Shown here: one piece after another, positions 1-6,289 of the stretch
Position numbering within the stretch: position 1 is the stretch's first letter
Layout: each line of letters opens with the position of its first letter
From: Promethearchaeota archaeon
GTDB lineage: Archaea; Asgardarchaeota; Lokiarchaeia; Sigynarchaeales; SOKP01
Length of the DNA stretch: 6,824 nt
Direction of reading: 5' to 3'
Assembly (NCBI GenBank): GCA_004524515.1
Contig: SDNV01000141.1
Location: forward strand, 1-6,824
Position numbers and translations under genes: made by a program
The notes under the pieces: generated by a model
Told to the model about the DNA's origin: nothing
Database searches by the model: none
The model's input: the letters and a program-made list of their open reading frames with translations, nothing else

Positions 1-729
1 GAAATTCCCTTAAAAAAGCCCATTCAATCAAAATTTCCAAATATCCCCATCTATTTAGCGAATGATTGTAACGCGGCAGTATTAGGGGTTCATTATTTTG
101 AAGCAGAAGAGATTGAAAAAGAAAATATCGTGTATATTACAATTTCTACTGGAATAGGAGGAGGGGTTATTTGTAATGGTCATTTACTATTAGGAAAAGA
201 AGGAAACGCCGCTGAGGTAGGACATGGGACAGTCGAATTAAATAGCAAAGTTCAATGTAATTGCGGAGCCTATGGTTGTTGGGAGGCTTATAGCTCAGGA
301 ACAGGTGTAAAAAATAGAACTCTAAATGCGTTAAAAGAAGGAAAAATTCATGCGGAAGTTCTATTGAAAAACGTAGAAAATGATGTGTCTAAAATTACCG
401 CTAAAGAAGTTTTTCAAGCAGCCAGAGAAGGAGATTATTTATCACAAAAAATAGTGGATGAGGCAATTTACTATATGAAAGTGGGTATTGGATTGATTAA
501 CAACTATTATGATATTTCAAGTGTTTACTTAGGAGGAGCAATGATGAAAGATAAAGAGCAGATTATTCCCCCTTTAATTGAACAATTTGAAAATGATCCA
601 ATTCGATTTACCATAAATCACCCTCCGAAAATAAAAGTCACAAAATATATGGATGATATTGGATTGCGAGGAGCTTTAGCTCTCATTTTTTATAAGTTAA
701 AGAATAGTCCAATATTGGACACATTATAA
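1..729 (+). CDS. ROK-family sugar kinase, 5'-truncated by window edge
   Basis: This is the C-terminal 242 residues of a ROK (repressor/ORF/kinase) family protein, which normally phosphorylates a hexose such as glucose, N-acetylglucosamine or N-acetylmannosamine using ATP in the cytosol. The reading frame is open from base 1, so the GTG at 130 is an internal Val codon, not the start. Seen in order (numbering from base 1): NDCNAA at 21-26 with the catalytic-base Asp22; the glycine-rich STGIGGG segment near 49-55; EVGHG with His75; the zinc-binding CNCGAYGC at 86-93 followed by WE; and a late VYLGGAMM segment matching the family's LGGG loop. The N-terminal ATP-binding DxGxT half lies outside the window. 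With Asp22 and the Cys motif intact and no DNA-binding domain visible, a kinase is more likely than a repressor. The substrate cannot be read from the sequence. It converges on the phosphohexomutase gene with a 24 bp AT-rich gap. Confidence 0.93.
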   Translation, partial: EIPLKKPIQSKFPNIPIYLANDCNAAVLGVHYFEAEEIEKENIVYITISTGIGGGVICNGHLLLGKEGNAAEVGHGTVELNSKVQCNCGAYGCWEAYSSGTGVKNRTLNALKEGKIHAEVLLKNVENDVSKITAKEVFQAAREGDYLSQKIVDEAIYYMKVGIGLINNYYDISSVYLGGAMMKDKEQIIPPLIEQFENDPIRFTINHPPKIKVTKYMDDIGLRGALALIFYKLKNSPILDTL

Positions 730-753
730 TAATATTAATTTTCTTATAATCAA

Positions 754-2181
754 TTATAAACTTGAGATGATAGATTTTACCTTTTCAGCGGTATTAAGAG
801 CCTTTTTTTTAGCAAAATTTTCATTAGTTGCTTCACTAATCACTCGAATGATTGGCTCGGTATTTGAAGGATGAATTAAGACAAACCAATCATTATCTTG
901 TCCAAATCTTAGATCTAAATCAATCTGATGCATGATTTCGCCCTCTAAAGTTAATTCATCTTTCAATAGACTTATGATTTTTTCTAGATTTTTGTTTTCA
1001 GTATTAATATATTCTCTAAATGCATAAAATTTAGGCAATGTAGATACTATTTTAGAAATTTTTTCTTTAGTTTTTACCAGAATTTCTATAATTTTAGCAG
1101 CAGCAAAAATTCCATCCCTCGTATTATTAAAATGAGGCATCATTACGCCTCCACAGGACCCTTCTCCACCAAAAATAATTGAATCCTTCCCATGTGTTTG
1201 AATTAAGTTTTCCATTTTTTCCGCTAAATTCCTTTCTCCAACCGGGGTCCTAATTATTTGGGAATTATATTTTTCAGCAAGTGCTTCAAATATTAATGAG
1301 GAGGCTAAATTTGTAACGAAAATTATAGGCTGATTGCCTTGATAATATTGCTGAAAATAATAATCGGCGATGATTGCTAACCCTATATCTTCTGGATAAC
1401 AAGTACCATCATCCCCTATAATCGCGATTCTGTCCGCATCACAATCTTGGGCAAAACCAATATCAAATCCTCCTTCTAATACGCTACTTATAAGCTCTTT
1501 TAAATTTTTTTCAATTGGTTCGATTTCTCGCGGAAATTTATTATTTTTAAAATCATTGTTAATTAACTTAACTTTACAACCCATATTTTGTAATATTTTT
1601 GGAGTTACACCCTTGCCAGCTCCTGCTCCTGTATCTAGAGCAATTCTTAGATTATTTTTTTCTTTTACGGCTCTAAAATTAATCTCTTTATCCAATTTTT
1701 CTATATAATCATCAAATGGATTGATTTCATTTATTAAGTTTATATTAAGAGGCTGATTTTCAACTTCATGAAAATTTTTATTGTTATTAAGAAGTTTAGA
1801 GATTTGCTTTACTTCAAAATTATTTAACAATGTTTTTTCCGCGAGAAGTTTTATACCATTCCATTCTGGGGGATTGTGTGAACCTGAGATTATGATTCCT
1901 CCTGGAATTTTTAATCTATTTTTTGTATAAATCAAAATAGGAGTAGGACAAATCCCTAAATTAATAATTTTGCATTGAGCATAAGAAAGTCCCTTTATAA
2001 CGGCCGTTTCAAGTTCTTCTCCGCTTACCCTTGTATCTCTTCCGATAATCACCTTTTTTTCAAAATTTTGAAGCCATAAGCCATAAGCGAAACCAATTTT
2101 TTCTGCAATTTCAGAATTCAAAGTCTTTCCATAAATTCCTCGAATTCCGCTAATCGTAAAAATTAATTCTTCTTGTCCCAT
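754..2181 (-). CDS. Phosphohexomutase (phosphoglucomutase/phosphomannomutase/phosphoglucosamine mutase family)
   Basis: A complete 475-residue cytosolic alpha-D-phosphohexomutase, which interconverts hexose 1- and 6-phosphates through a phosphoserine intermediate and feeds nucleotide-sugar synthesis. All four active-site regions are visible: SGIRG at 11-15 near the N terminus; SGSHNP at 99-104 with the phosphoryl-carrying Ser101; the Mg2+ loop DCDADR at 246-251 (Asp246, Asp248, Asp250); the sugar-specificity loop GGEGS at 338-342; and the phosphate-binding loop HPSNTEP at 437-443 followed by Arg446. Length is typical of the family. The usual phosphate-loop motif is RPSGTEP; here the Arg is His437 and the Gly is Asn440. 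Substrate preference (glucose, mannose or glucosamine phosphate) cannot be decided, and archaeal members are often broad, so I give no symbol. The ATG at 2181 has no Shine-Dalgarno site but a TATA-like box about 30 bp upstream, which fits a leaderless or nearly leaderless mRNA. The ROK kinase next to it is a plausible upstream step in the same pathway. Confidence 0.95.
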   Translation of the reverse strand: MGQEELIFTISGIRGIYGKTLNSEIAEKIGFAYGLWLQNFEKKVIIGRDTRVSGEELETAVIKGLSYAQCKIINLGICPTPILIYTKNRLKIPGGIIISGSHNPPEWNGIKLLAEKTLLNNFEVKQISKLLNNNKNFHEVENQPLNINLINEINPFDDYIEKLDKEINFRAVKEKNNLRIALDTGAGAGKGVTPKILQNMGCKVKLINNDFKNNKFPREIEPIEKNLKELISSVLEGGFDIGFAQDCDADRIAIIGDDGTCYPEDIGLAIIADYYFQQYYQGNQPIIFVTNLASSLIFEALAEKYNSQIIRTPVGERNLAEKMENLIQTHGKDSIIFGGEGSCGGVMMPHFNNTRDGIFAAAKIIEILVKTKEKISKIVSTLPKFYAFREYINTENKNLEKIISLLKDELTLEGEIMHQIDLDLRFGQDNDWFVLIHPSNTEPIIRVISEATNENFAKKKALNTAEKVKSIISSL

Positions 2182-2437
2182 TTTTACAATAAATTAAATG
2201 CATTGATAATATAAAAAGTAAATTTCTGAAGTATAAAATTTTTAGTCAAGATCTACAAATTAAGAGATTTAATATATTTTCGAAAAATTTTTACATCGAC
2301 ATTTTGACCTCAATAATTTAGAGTCTAATATAAGAAAAAAGACAGAATTTAAGTTTTAAATAATTAAGATATATTTATTCATAAAATTTAAAAATTTAAA
2401 CTTTAATAAAAAGAATCATAATTAGCAGGGATTAACA
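2182..2437. other. Divergent intergenic region, AT-rich, no gene seen
   Basis: These 256 bp separate the leftward phosphohexomutase gene from the rightward acetyltransferase gene and must carry both promoters. Only the minus-strand TATA-like box near 2208-2218 stands out. A short perfect palindrome (five A then five T, 2283-2292) is unremarkable in such AT-rich DNA. Several TATA-like strings lie between 2350 and 2405, and I cannot choose among them for the rightward gene. No ORF, RNA fold or repeat is convincing. Confidence 0.5.
2208..2218 (-). promoter_or_regulatory. Candidate archaeal TATA box for the phosphohexomutase gene
   Basis: On the minus strand this reads CTTTTTATATT, close to the archaeal TATA consensus. 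Its centre is about 30 bp upstream of the ATG at 2181. Archaeal transcription usually begins about 25 bp downstream of the TATA box, which puts the start within a few bases of the ATG and matches the lack of a Shine-Dalgarno site. The surrounding DNA is very AT-rich, so chance matches are common. Confidence 0.35.
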
Positions 2438-3220
2438 ATGGACATAACCGATTTAAGGGAAAAATATATTCCCACCTATTTAGTTTGTCTTGAAGATTGG
2501 TCAGATGAGATGAAAGAGGCGGGTGATCATAAAAGACTATGGTATAATGAAATGAAAAATAGAGGGCTTGGTGTTAAATTGGCACTCGAAAACGAACAAG
2601 TTGTCGGAATGATACAATATGTACCAATAGAGTATTCTTTTGCTGAAGGACAGAATTTATATTTAATCACTTGCATATGGGTGCATGGATATAAGGAGGG
2701 AATCGGAAACTTTCAAAAAAGAGGAATTGGAAGGGCCTTACTTCAAGCAGCTGAAGATGATGTAAAATCCAAAGGTAGTAATGGGATAGTAGCATGGGGG
2801 CTATCATTACCCTTCTGGATGAGAGCTAAATGGTTCAAAAAACAAGGATATACAAAAGTTGACAAGCAAGGAATGCAAATTCTTCTCTGGAAACCTTTCA
2901 CAGAAAATGCTATCCCTCCAACATGGTTTAAACAAAAAAAGAAACCTAAACTTGTTAAAGGAAAAGTAAAAGTCACCGCATTTATTAATGGATGGTGTCC
3001 CGCTCAAAATATAGTGTTTGAAAGAGCAAAAAGAGCGGTAAAAGAATTTGGAGATAAAGTAGAGTTTGAAGAGATCAATACTTTCAGCCGCGAAACCTTT
3101 TTGGAATGGGGAATTTCCGATGCATTATTTATAGATAATAAAGATGTAAGAACAGGACCTCCCCCCTCTTATGAAAAGATAAAAAAGTTAATAGCAAAAA
3201 GAGTTAAAAGATTGGGATGA
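2438..3220 (+). CDS. GNAT N-acetyltransferase with C-terminal YoaP-like thioredoxin-fold domain
   Basis: A 260-residue two-domain protein. Residues about 1-155 are a GNAT fold, which transfers acetyl from acetyl-CoA to an amine. The acetyl-CoA pyrophosphate loop is QKRGIG at 93-98, after the beta strand LITCIWV (76-82) and before the helix RALLQAAEDDVK. The region after about 172 (KGKVKVTAFINGWCPAQN...) looks like a thioredoxin-type beta-alpha-beta unit with a single Cys187 in GWCPAQN instead of CxxC. It ends in GPPPSYEKIKKLI, where the proline-rich turn occupies the place of a thioredoxin cis-Pro loop. This architecture matches the family of Bacillus subtilis YoaP (GNAT plus YoaP-like domain), whose substrate I do not know. 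The ATG at 2438 has an AGGG 7 nt upstream, a weak ribosome site. The gene stands alone: it is divergent from the mutase, and about 170 bp separates it from the first coiled-coil gene. Domain assignment is confident; the function of the fusion is unknown. Confidence 0.88.
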   Translation: MDITDLREKYIPTYLVCLEDWSDEMKEAGDHKRLWYNEMKNRGLGVKLALENEQVVGMIQYVPIEYSFAEGQNLYLITCIWVHGYKEGIGNFQKRGIGRALLQAAEDDVKSKGSNGIVAWGLSLPFWMRAKWFKKQGYTKVDKQGMQILLWKPFTENAIPPTWFKQKKKPKLVKGKVKVTAFINGWCPAQNIVFERAKRAVKEFGDKVEFEEINTFSRETFLEWGISDALFIDNKDVRTGPPPSYEKIKKLIAKRVKRLG

Positions 3221-3381
3221 AATTTGGAATAAACCAGACTAAAGTATTTCAAATTTCTCTACTGGAAACTAATTAATAAAAGAGAATAGATAGTTTTAAA
3301 AAAAAAAACATTATTAACTTTTAAGGATAAATATCATTTGAACTTAGGATCTTATAATAAGTTTAAAAATATCAGTTATAA

Positions 3382-3387
3382 AGGTGG
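3382..3387 (+). promoter_or_regulatory. Candidate ribosome binding site (AGGTGG) before a non-ATG start
   Basis: AGGTGG is followed by six bases (TTTACC) and then ATA at 3394, where the conserved IDW cap of the first coiled-coil protein begins. It resembles the GGTG core of archaeal Shine-Dalgarno sites. The same GGTGGTT string, with the same six-base spacing to a near-cognate codon, precedes the third copy. The in-frame stop TAA at 3379-3381 lies immediately upstream, so translation of the cap must begin at or after this site. Confidence 0.5.
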
Positions 3388-3393
3388 TTTACC

Positions 3394-4188
3394 ATAATCG
3401 ATTGGTCAAAAGCAGGTGCAAAGCCTGAAGCCAAACAAAAAGTTTTGGGCAAGCATTTATTAGATTTGAGAGCAAAGATTAATGATTTAGAGAAGACCTT
3501 AGCGCAGAAAAGAAAAGAAATACAAGTCCTAAATGAAAGAATTTCTGCGAGTACTAGTAATGTAAAACTTAACCTAAATAAAGCTGAAGAGAAAATTAAG
3601 GAAGATGAGATACGATTAAAAGCTCTCAATGAAAAAATGATCTTTTTAGAAAAGACTATTCAGAATCGAGATAAGGAAATAGACATATTAAAAGAAGATA
3701 ACCGAATACGAAATATTCAAATTGAAGAACTCAAAAAATATAAAAGCCAAATTATGGAAAAAGAGAAAGATATCAAACACTTAAAGACGATAATTGAGCA
3801 AAATAATAATTTACTTAATCAGAATAAAAAAGACTATTTACAACAACTTCTAAGTAAAGAATTAGAATTAGAAAAAAATAAAGAACTATTAAAAAAGCAG
3901 ACACAACAATTTAATGCAAAAGAAGAAGAATTCGGTAAAAGAGTTCAAGAAAAAAATTCGAAAATCGAAAAAATTGAAAGGGATTTGGAAGCAAAAACTA
4001 AACAATTAAATGAAATTACCAGTAAATTTGAGGAGCTTGAATCCAAACTTTCTGATGAGATTCAATTATCCACAAAACTTATTTATAAAATAGAGAAACT
4101 AATGCATCTAAAAGGATTTATATCTGAAAAAGAATATGAAAAATTGAAAGAAAAATTTGATGAAAAAGAGATTGCCCTTAATTACTAA
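3394..4188 (+). CDS. Coiled-coil protein, copy 1 of a three-gene paralogous family; probable non-canonical start
   Basis: I do not recognise this family. From 3394 it would be 264 residues: an N-terminal cap (IDWSKAGAKP, then HLLDLRAKINDLE), a Lys/Glu/Gln/Asn-rich heptad-like coiled coil over roughly residues 25-225, and a C-terminal hairpin with LMHLKGFISEKEYEKL (KGF at 240-242) before a short charged tail. It has no Cys, no signal peptide and no membrane segment, and its only Trp is the one in IDW, so a cytosolic structural or tethering protein is likely. The first ATG/GTG/TTG in frame is a TTG at 3445, which would remove IDW...KP. That segment aligns without gaps to both paralogs, so it is probably translated. 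Between the in-frame TAA at 3379 and 3445 there is no canonical start. ATA at 3394, six bases after AGGTGG, is my choice; ATC at 3397 is the alternative. The coding region is firm; the exact start is uncertain. Confidence 0.83.
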   Translation: MIDWSKAGAKPEAKQKVLGKHLLDLRAKINDLEKTLAQKRKEIQVLNERISASTSNVKLNLNKAEEKIKEDEIRLKALNEKMIFLEKTIQNRDKEIDILKEDNRIRNIQIEELKKYKSQIMEKEKDIKHLKTIIEQNNNLLNQNKKDYLQQLLSKELELEKNKELLKKQTQQFNAKEEEFGKRVQEKNSKIEKIERDLEAKTKQLNEITSKFEELESKLSDEIQLSTKLIYKIEKLMHLKGFISEKEYEKLKEKFDEKEIALNY

Positions 4189-4439
4189 GGAATTTCTAGC
4201 CTTTTAGTTATAAAATTTTCAGATTACCTTTAAGCAAATATCCTATTTTATACAATTACGGAATAATCATTCTAAGATTTTCTAAAAAATTCATGGTAGA
4301 AGTAAAATTTTTAAATGAAAATAAGAATTTCTATATTTATAGAACAAGAATATTTATTACACTAATGAAATAACCTAATAACAAGGGTTCAATTTTTTAG
4401 TATTTTTAAAAAGAAATAACGTAAGGGGTTCGAAAAAAA

Positions 4440-5300
4440 ATGAGAATCGATTGGGAAATCGCCCAAATCCGTCCAAATAAAAAGCAAAAAATTGAGGGAA
4501 AATTTCTTTTAGATCTAAGGTCAAAAATATATGAATTGGAACACGATTTAGCTCAAAAATATAAAGAAATCGAACAATCAAAAGAAAAATTAACGATTAC
4601 AGAACAGAGTTTTAATCAACTCACTGAAAAGTTCATAACCACTGAAAAAAATCTTAATAATGTAATATCCGATCTGAAGAAAAAATTACGATTAGCTGAG
4701 GCAAAAGTTACAGAAAAAGGGGATAGAGTTGATGTGTCTATTGATAGAATTAAAGAGTTGGAACAAAAGATATCTAATAAGGATAATGAATTAATGCGGG
4801 TCAAATTCAATTTAGAAAAAGCCACTAAGGAGATTGAAAATATAAAGAGTCATCTGAATGCAAATTCCGCAGGCAAAGCGAGCCAAATTGGAGAGATTAA
4901 GAACTCATTAGAAAAAACCAATAGAGAAGTAGAATTATTAAAACAAGAATTAGAGCAGTCAATTGCAGCAAAAACCATGAATTTAACCCGCTTTGAAACC
5001 GAATTAGAACAAAAAACAAAACAAATTGAAATCAATAAAAAAGATTTAGACCATACCATCCTGACAAAGGATAGTATAATTGCTAAACTTGAAAAAGATC
5101 TTGAGCGAAAAATTAAACAAATAGAAGACTTAAATAATACAATCAACGATCTTTATGATCAAATGTCTAGTACTAAACCAATTAAAACTATCACTCTAGA
5201 CGGAAATTTAGTAATGAAAAGAATTAAGGAGTTAATGGATTTAAAGGGGTTCGTCACTGATAAAGAATTGTTATTATTAGAATCGGAAACCGAGAAATAA
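4440..5300 (+). CDS. Coiled-coil protein, copy 2 of a three-gene paralogous family
   Basis: This 286-residue protein is the longest of the three paralogs and the only one with an ATG at the expected place: M-R-IDW, directly before the shared cap. The cap continues through RPNKKQK and FLLDLRSKIYELE (about residues 21-33). A long charged coiled coil follows (about 35-250) with local repeats such as LEQKTKQIE and LERKIKQIE. The C-terminal motif is IKELMDLKGFVTDKELLLL, with KGF at 269-271. There is no Cys, and Trp5 is the only Trp. An AAGGGG stands about 12 nt before the ATG, rather far for a ribosome site; an in-frame TAA at 4422 closes the frame upstream. The IDW-to-KGF distance is 266 residues, exactly 28 (four heptads) more than in copy 1, consistent with change in rod length by heptad units. 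About 250 bp on each side separates it from its relatives, so it probably has its own promoter. Function unknown. Confidence 0.9.
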   Translation: MRIDWEIAQIRPNKKQKIEGKFLLDLRSKIYELEHDLAQKYKEIEQSKEKLTITEQSFNQLTEKFITTEKNLNNVISDLKKKLRLAEAKVTEKGDRVDVSIDRIKELEQKISNKDNELMRVKFNLEKATKEIENIKSHLNANSAGKASQIGEIKNSLEKTNREVELLKQELEQSIAAKTMNLTRFETELEQKTKQIEINKKDLDHTILTKDSIIAKLEKDLERKIKQIEDLNNTINDLYDQMSSTKPIKTITLDGNLVMKRIKELMDLKGFVTDKELLLLESETEK

Positions 5301-5311
5301 AAAGATAATTG

Positions 5312-5361
5312 TCCCTTATTTTCTCCTTACTTTTGAAAATTATCAATTTTTTAGGCTTTTT
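5312..5361 (+). terminator. T-rich tracts, possible archaeal terminator after copy 2
   Basis: Starting about 12 bp after the stop codon of copy 2 there are successive pyrimidine and T tracts, including TTATTTTCTCCTTACTTTT, ATTTTTTAGG and CTTTTTG. Archaeal termination commonly occurs at such clustered T runs without a hairpin. The AT-rich background lowers the weight of this call. Confidence 0.4.
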
Positions 5362-5450
5362 GAATATTAATATAAATAATTTCTTACTCATTGGATCTAA
5401 TTTTAGGAAAAAGTAAAATTTCTTTAGATTTAAAGAAATATAAGGAAATA

Positions 5451-5459
5451 TTTATAAAA
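5451..5459 (+). promoter_or_regulatory. Candidate TATA box upstream of copy 3
   Basis: TTTATAAAA stands about 70 bp before the presumed start of copy 3 and is preceded by a purine-rich AAGGAAATA stretch that could act as a BRE element. Transcription from it would begin near 5480, giving a leader of roughly 50 nt that includes the GGTGGTT motif. Other AT-rich candidates lie closer to the gene. Confidence 0.3.
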
Positions 5460-5516
5460 TTAGTAGTTGATATACTCAATATTAACTATAATCATTTTTT
5501 TTAGCAAAAATCAAAT

Positions 5517-5521
5517 GGTGG
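5517..5521 (+). promoter_or_regulatory. Candidate ribosome binding site (GGTGG) before a non-ATG start
   Basis: GGTGG is followed by six bases (TTAGGT) and then CTG at 5528, just before the conserved GIDWSK cap. The motif and six-base spacing match those before copy 1 (3383-3387 to ATA at 3394). The overlapping ATG at 5515 and GTG at 5518 are in another frame, which stops at TGA 5536, so they cannot start this protein without a frameshift. Confidence 0.5.
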
Positions 5522-5527
5522 TTAGGT

Positions 5528-6247
5528 CTGGGTATTGATTGGTCTAAAATAGAATCCAAACCCGATACGAAATTGAAGGTAGAAGGGCAAACATTATTAG
5601 ATTTAAGAGCAAAAGTGCATGATCTTGAGCGTCAACTGACCCAAAATAAAAAAAAATTAGAGGAGTTAGAGAGAAAATCAAAAGAACAAGAAAAAGATAT
5701 TCAAGAAAAAGAAAAATCATTAAAGCAAATAACTGATAAACAAACCTCTACGGAAAAAAGCTTAATGGATGAAATATCTGGTATGCAAAATAATTTAAAA
5801 GAAAAAACCGAAGAAATAACTTCCTTAAATAATAAAGTAGCCAAACTTGAAAAAGATCTCTCTGAAAAGAATAATGAAACCTTAAGCTTAAAGGATAGCC
5901 TTAATAAAATTAGCTCAAATAAAGATAAAGAAATCGAAAATATACAAAATGCCGCAAATCAAAAAAATAGAGAAATTGACAGATTTAAAAACGATTTAGA
6001 GCAAAAAAACAATGAGATTGAAAAATTAAGACAAGTTCTAGAACAAAAAGAAAAAGAAATTGCAAATAATAATGCTAATATAACCAAAAAATTAGAAGAA
6101 ATTAATAACTTAAATAACAAAATAAAAGTCCTTGAAATAACAATTTCAGAGAGTAAATCTTCTCAATATATAATTGATGAAATACGAAGTATTATGCAGC
6201 AAAAAGGATTTCTTTCTGACAAAGAATTTGAAGATCTCATAAAATAA
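5528..6247 (+). CDS. Coiled-coil protein, copy 3 of a three-gene paralogous family; probable non-canonical start
   Basis: From CTG at 5528 this is a 239-residue protein, the shortest of the three. The N-terminal cap reads GIDWSKIESKPDTK, then QTLLDLRAKVHDLE. The rod (about residues 35-210) is extremely rich in Lys, Glu, Asn and Gln, with near-repeats such as LEQKNNEIEKL and LEQKEKEI. The C-terminal motif is IMQQKGFLSDKEFEDLIK, ending the protein at once, with KGF at 226-228. It has no Cys and a single Trp, in IDW. The first canonical in-frame start is TTG at 5573, inside the conserved cap; upstream the frame is open only to TAA at 5489 and holds no ATG, GTG or TTG. CTG at 5528, six bases after GGTGG, is preferred; ATT at 5534 is possible. 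The end of the gene faces the WD40 gene across 42 bp. Function unknown; a scaffold or filament-forming role is only a guess from the coiled coil. Confidence 0.83.
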   Translation: MGIDWSKIESKPDTKLKVEGQTLLDLRAKVHDLERQLTQNKKKLEELERKSKEQEKDIQEKEKSLKQITDKQTSTEKSLMDEISGMQNNLKEKTEEITSLNNKVAKLEKDLSEKNNETLSLKDSLNKISSNKDKEIENIQNAANQKNREIDRFKNDLEQKNNEIEKLRQVLEQKEKEIANNNANITKKLEEINNLNNKIKVLEITISESKSSQYIIDEIRSIMQQKGFLSDKEFEDLIK

Positions 6248-6261
6248 CCTTTTAAAAGAGA

Positions 6262-6281
6262 TTAATTTTTCTTTATCTTTT
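6262..6281 (+). terminator. T-rich tract, possible terminator after copy 3
   Basis: TTAATTTTTCTTTATCTTTT lies 15 bp past the stop codon of copy 3, inside the 42 bp gap to the convergent WD40 gene. Clustered T runs of this kind are typical archaeal termination sites. No hairpin is evident. Confidence 0.45.
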
Positions 6282-6289
6282 ATAATTCT

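Noticed and set aside
130..132. GTG as the start of a 199-residue kinase.
   Set aside because: The frame is open to base 1 and contains the catalytic NDCNAA motif upstream, so this is an internal Val codon.
531..546. AGGAGGAGC followed by ATGATG, a strong-looking ribosome site and start inside the ROK kinase gene.
   Set aside because: It encodes the conserved LGGAMM loop of the kinase in frame; the Gly-Gly codons create the purine run. No separate gene is implied.
2743..3007. Minus-strand ORFs of 66 and 77 codons opposite the acetyltransferase.
   Set aside because: They are antisense shadows of a well-supported protein gene and show no domain features.
3298..3308. Run of 11 A upstream of copy 1.
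   Set aside because: A homopolymer of this length in very AT-rich intergenic DNA is not informative; it is far from the start and does not affect the frame.
4293..4373. A 26-codon ATG ORF in the gap between copies 1 and 2.
   Set aside because: No ribosome site, no recognisable motif, and AT-rich gaps of this size often hold such ORFs by chance.
3372..5146. Minus-strand ORFs opposite the coiled-coil genes, rich in Ser, Phe and Leu and looking membrane-like.
   Set aside because: Their hydrophobicity is the reverse complement of Lys/Glu-rich coiled-coil codons; they are not genes.
4423..5253. AAGGGGTTCG occurs before the start of copy 2 (4423) and again within its 3' coding end (5244).
   Set aside because: The second occurrence encodes the conserved KGF motif in frame, so the match of about ten bases is probably coincidence.
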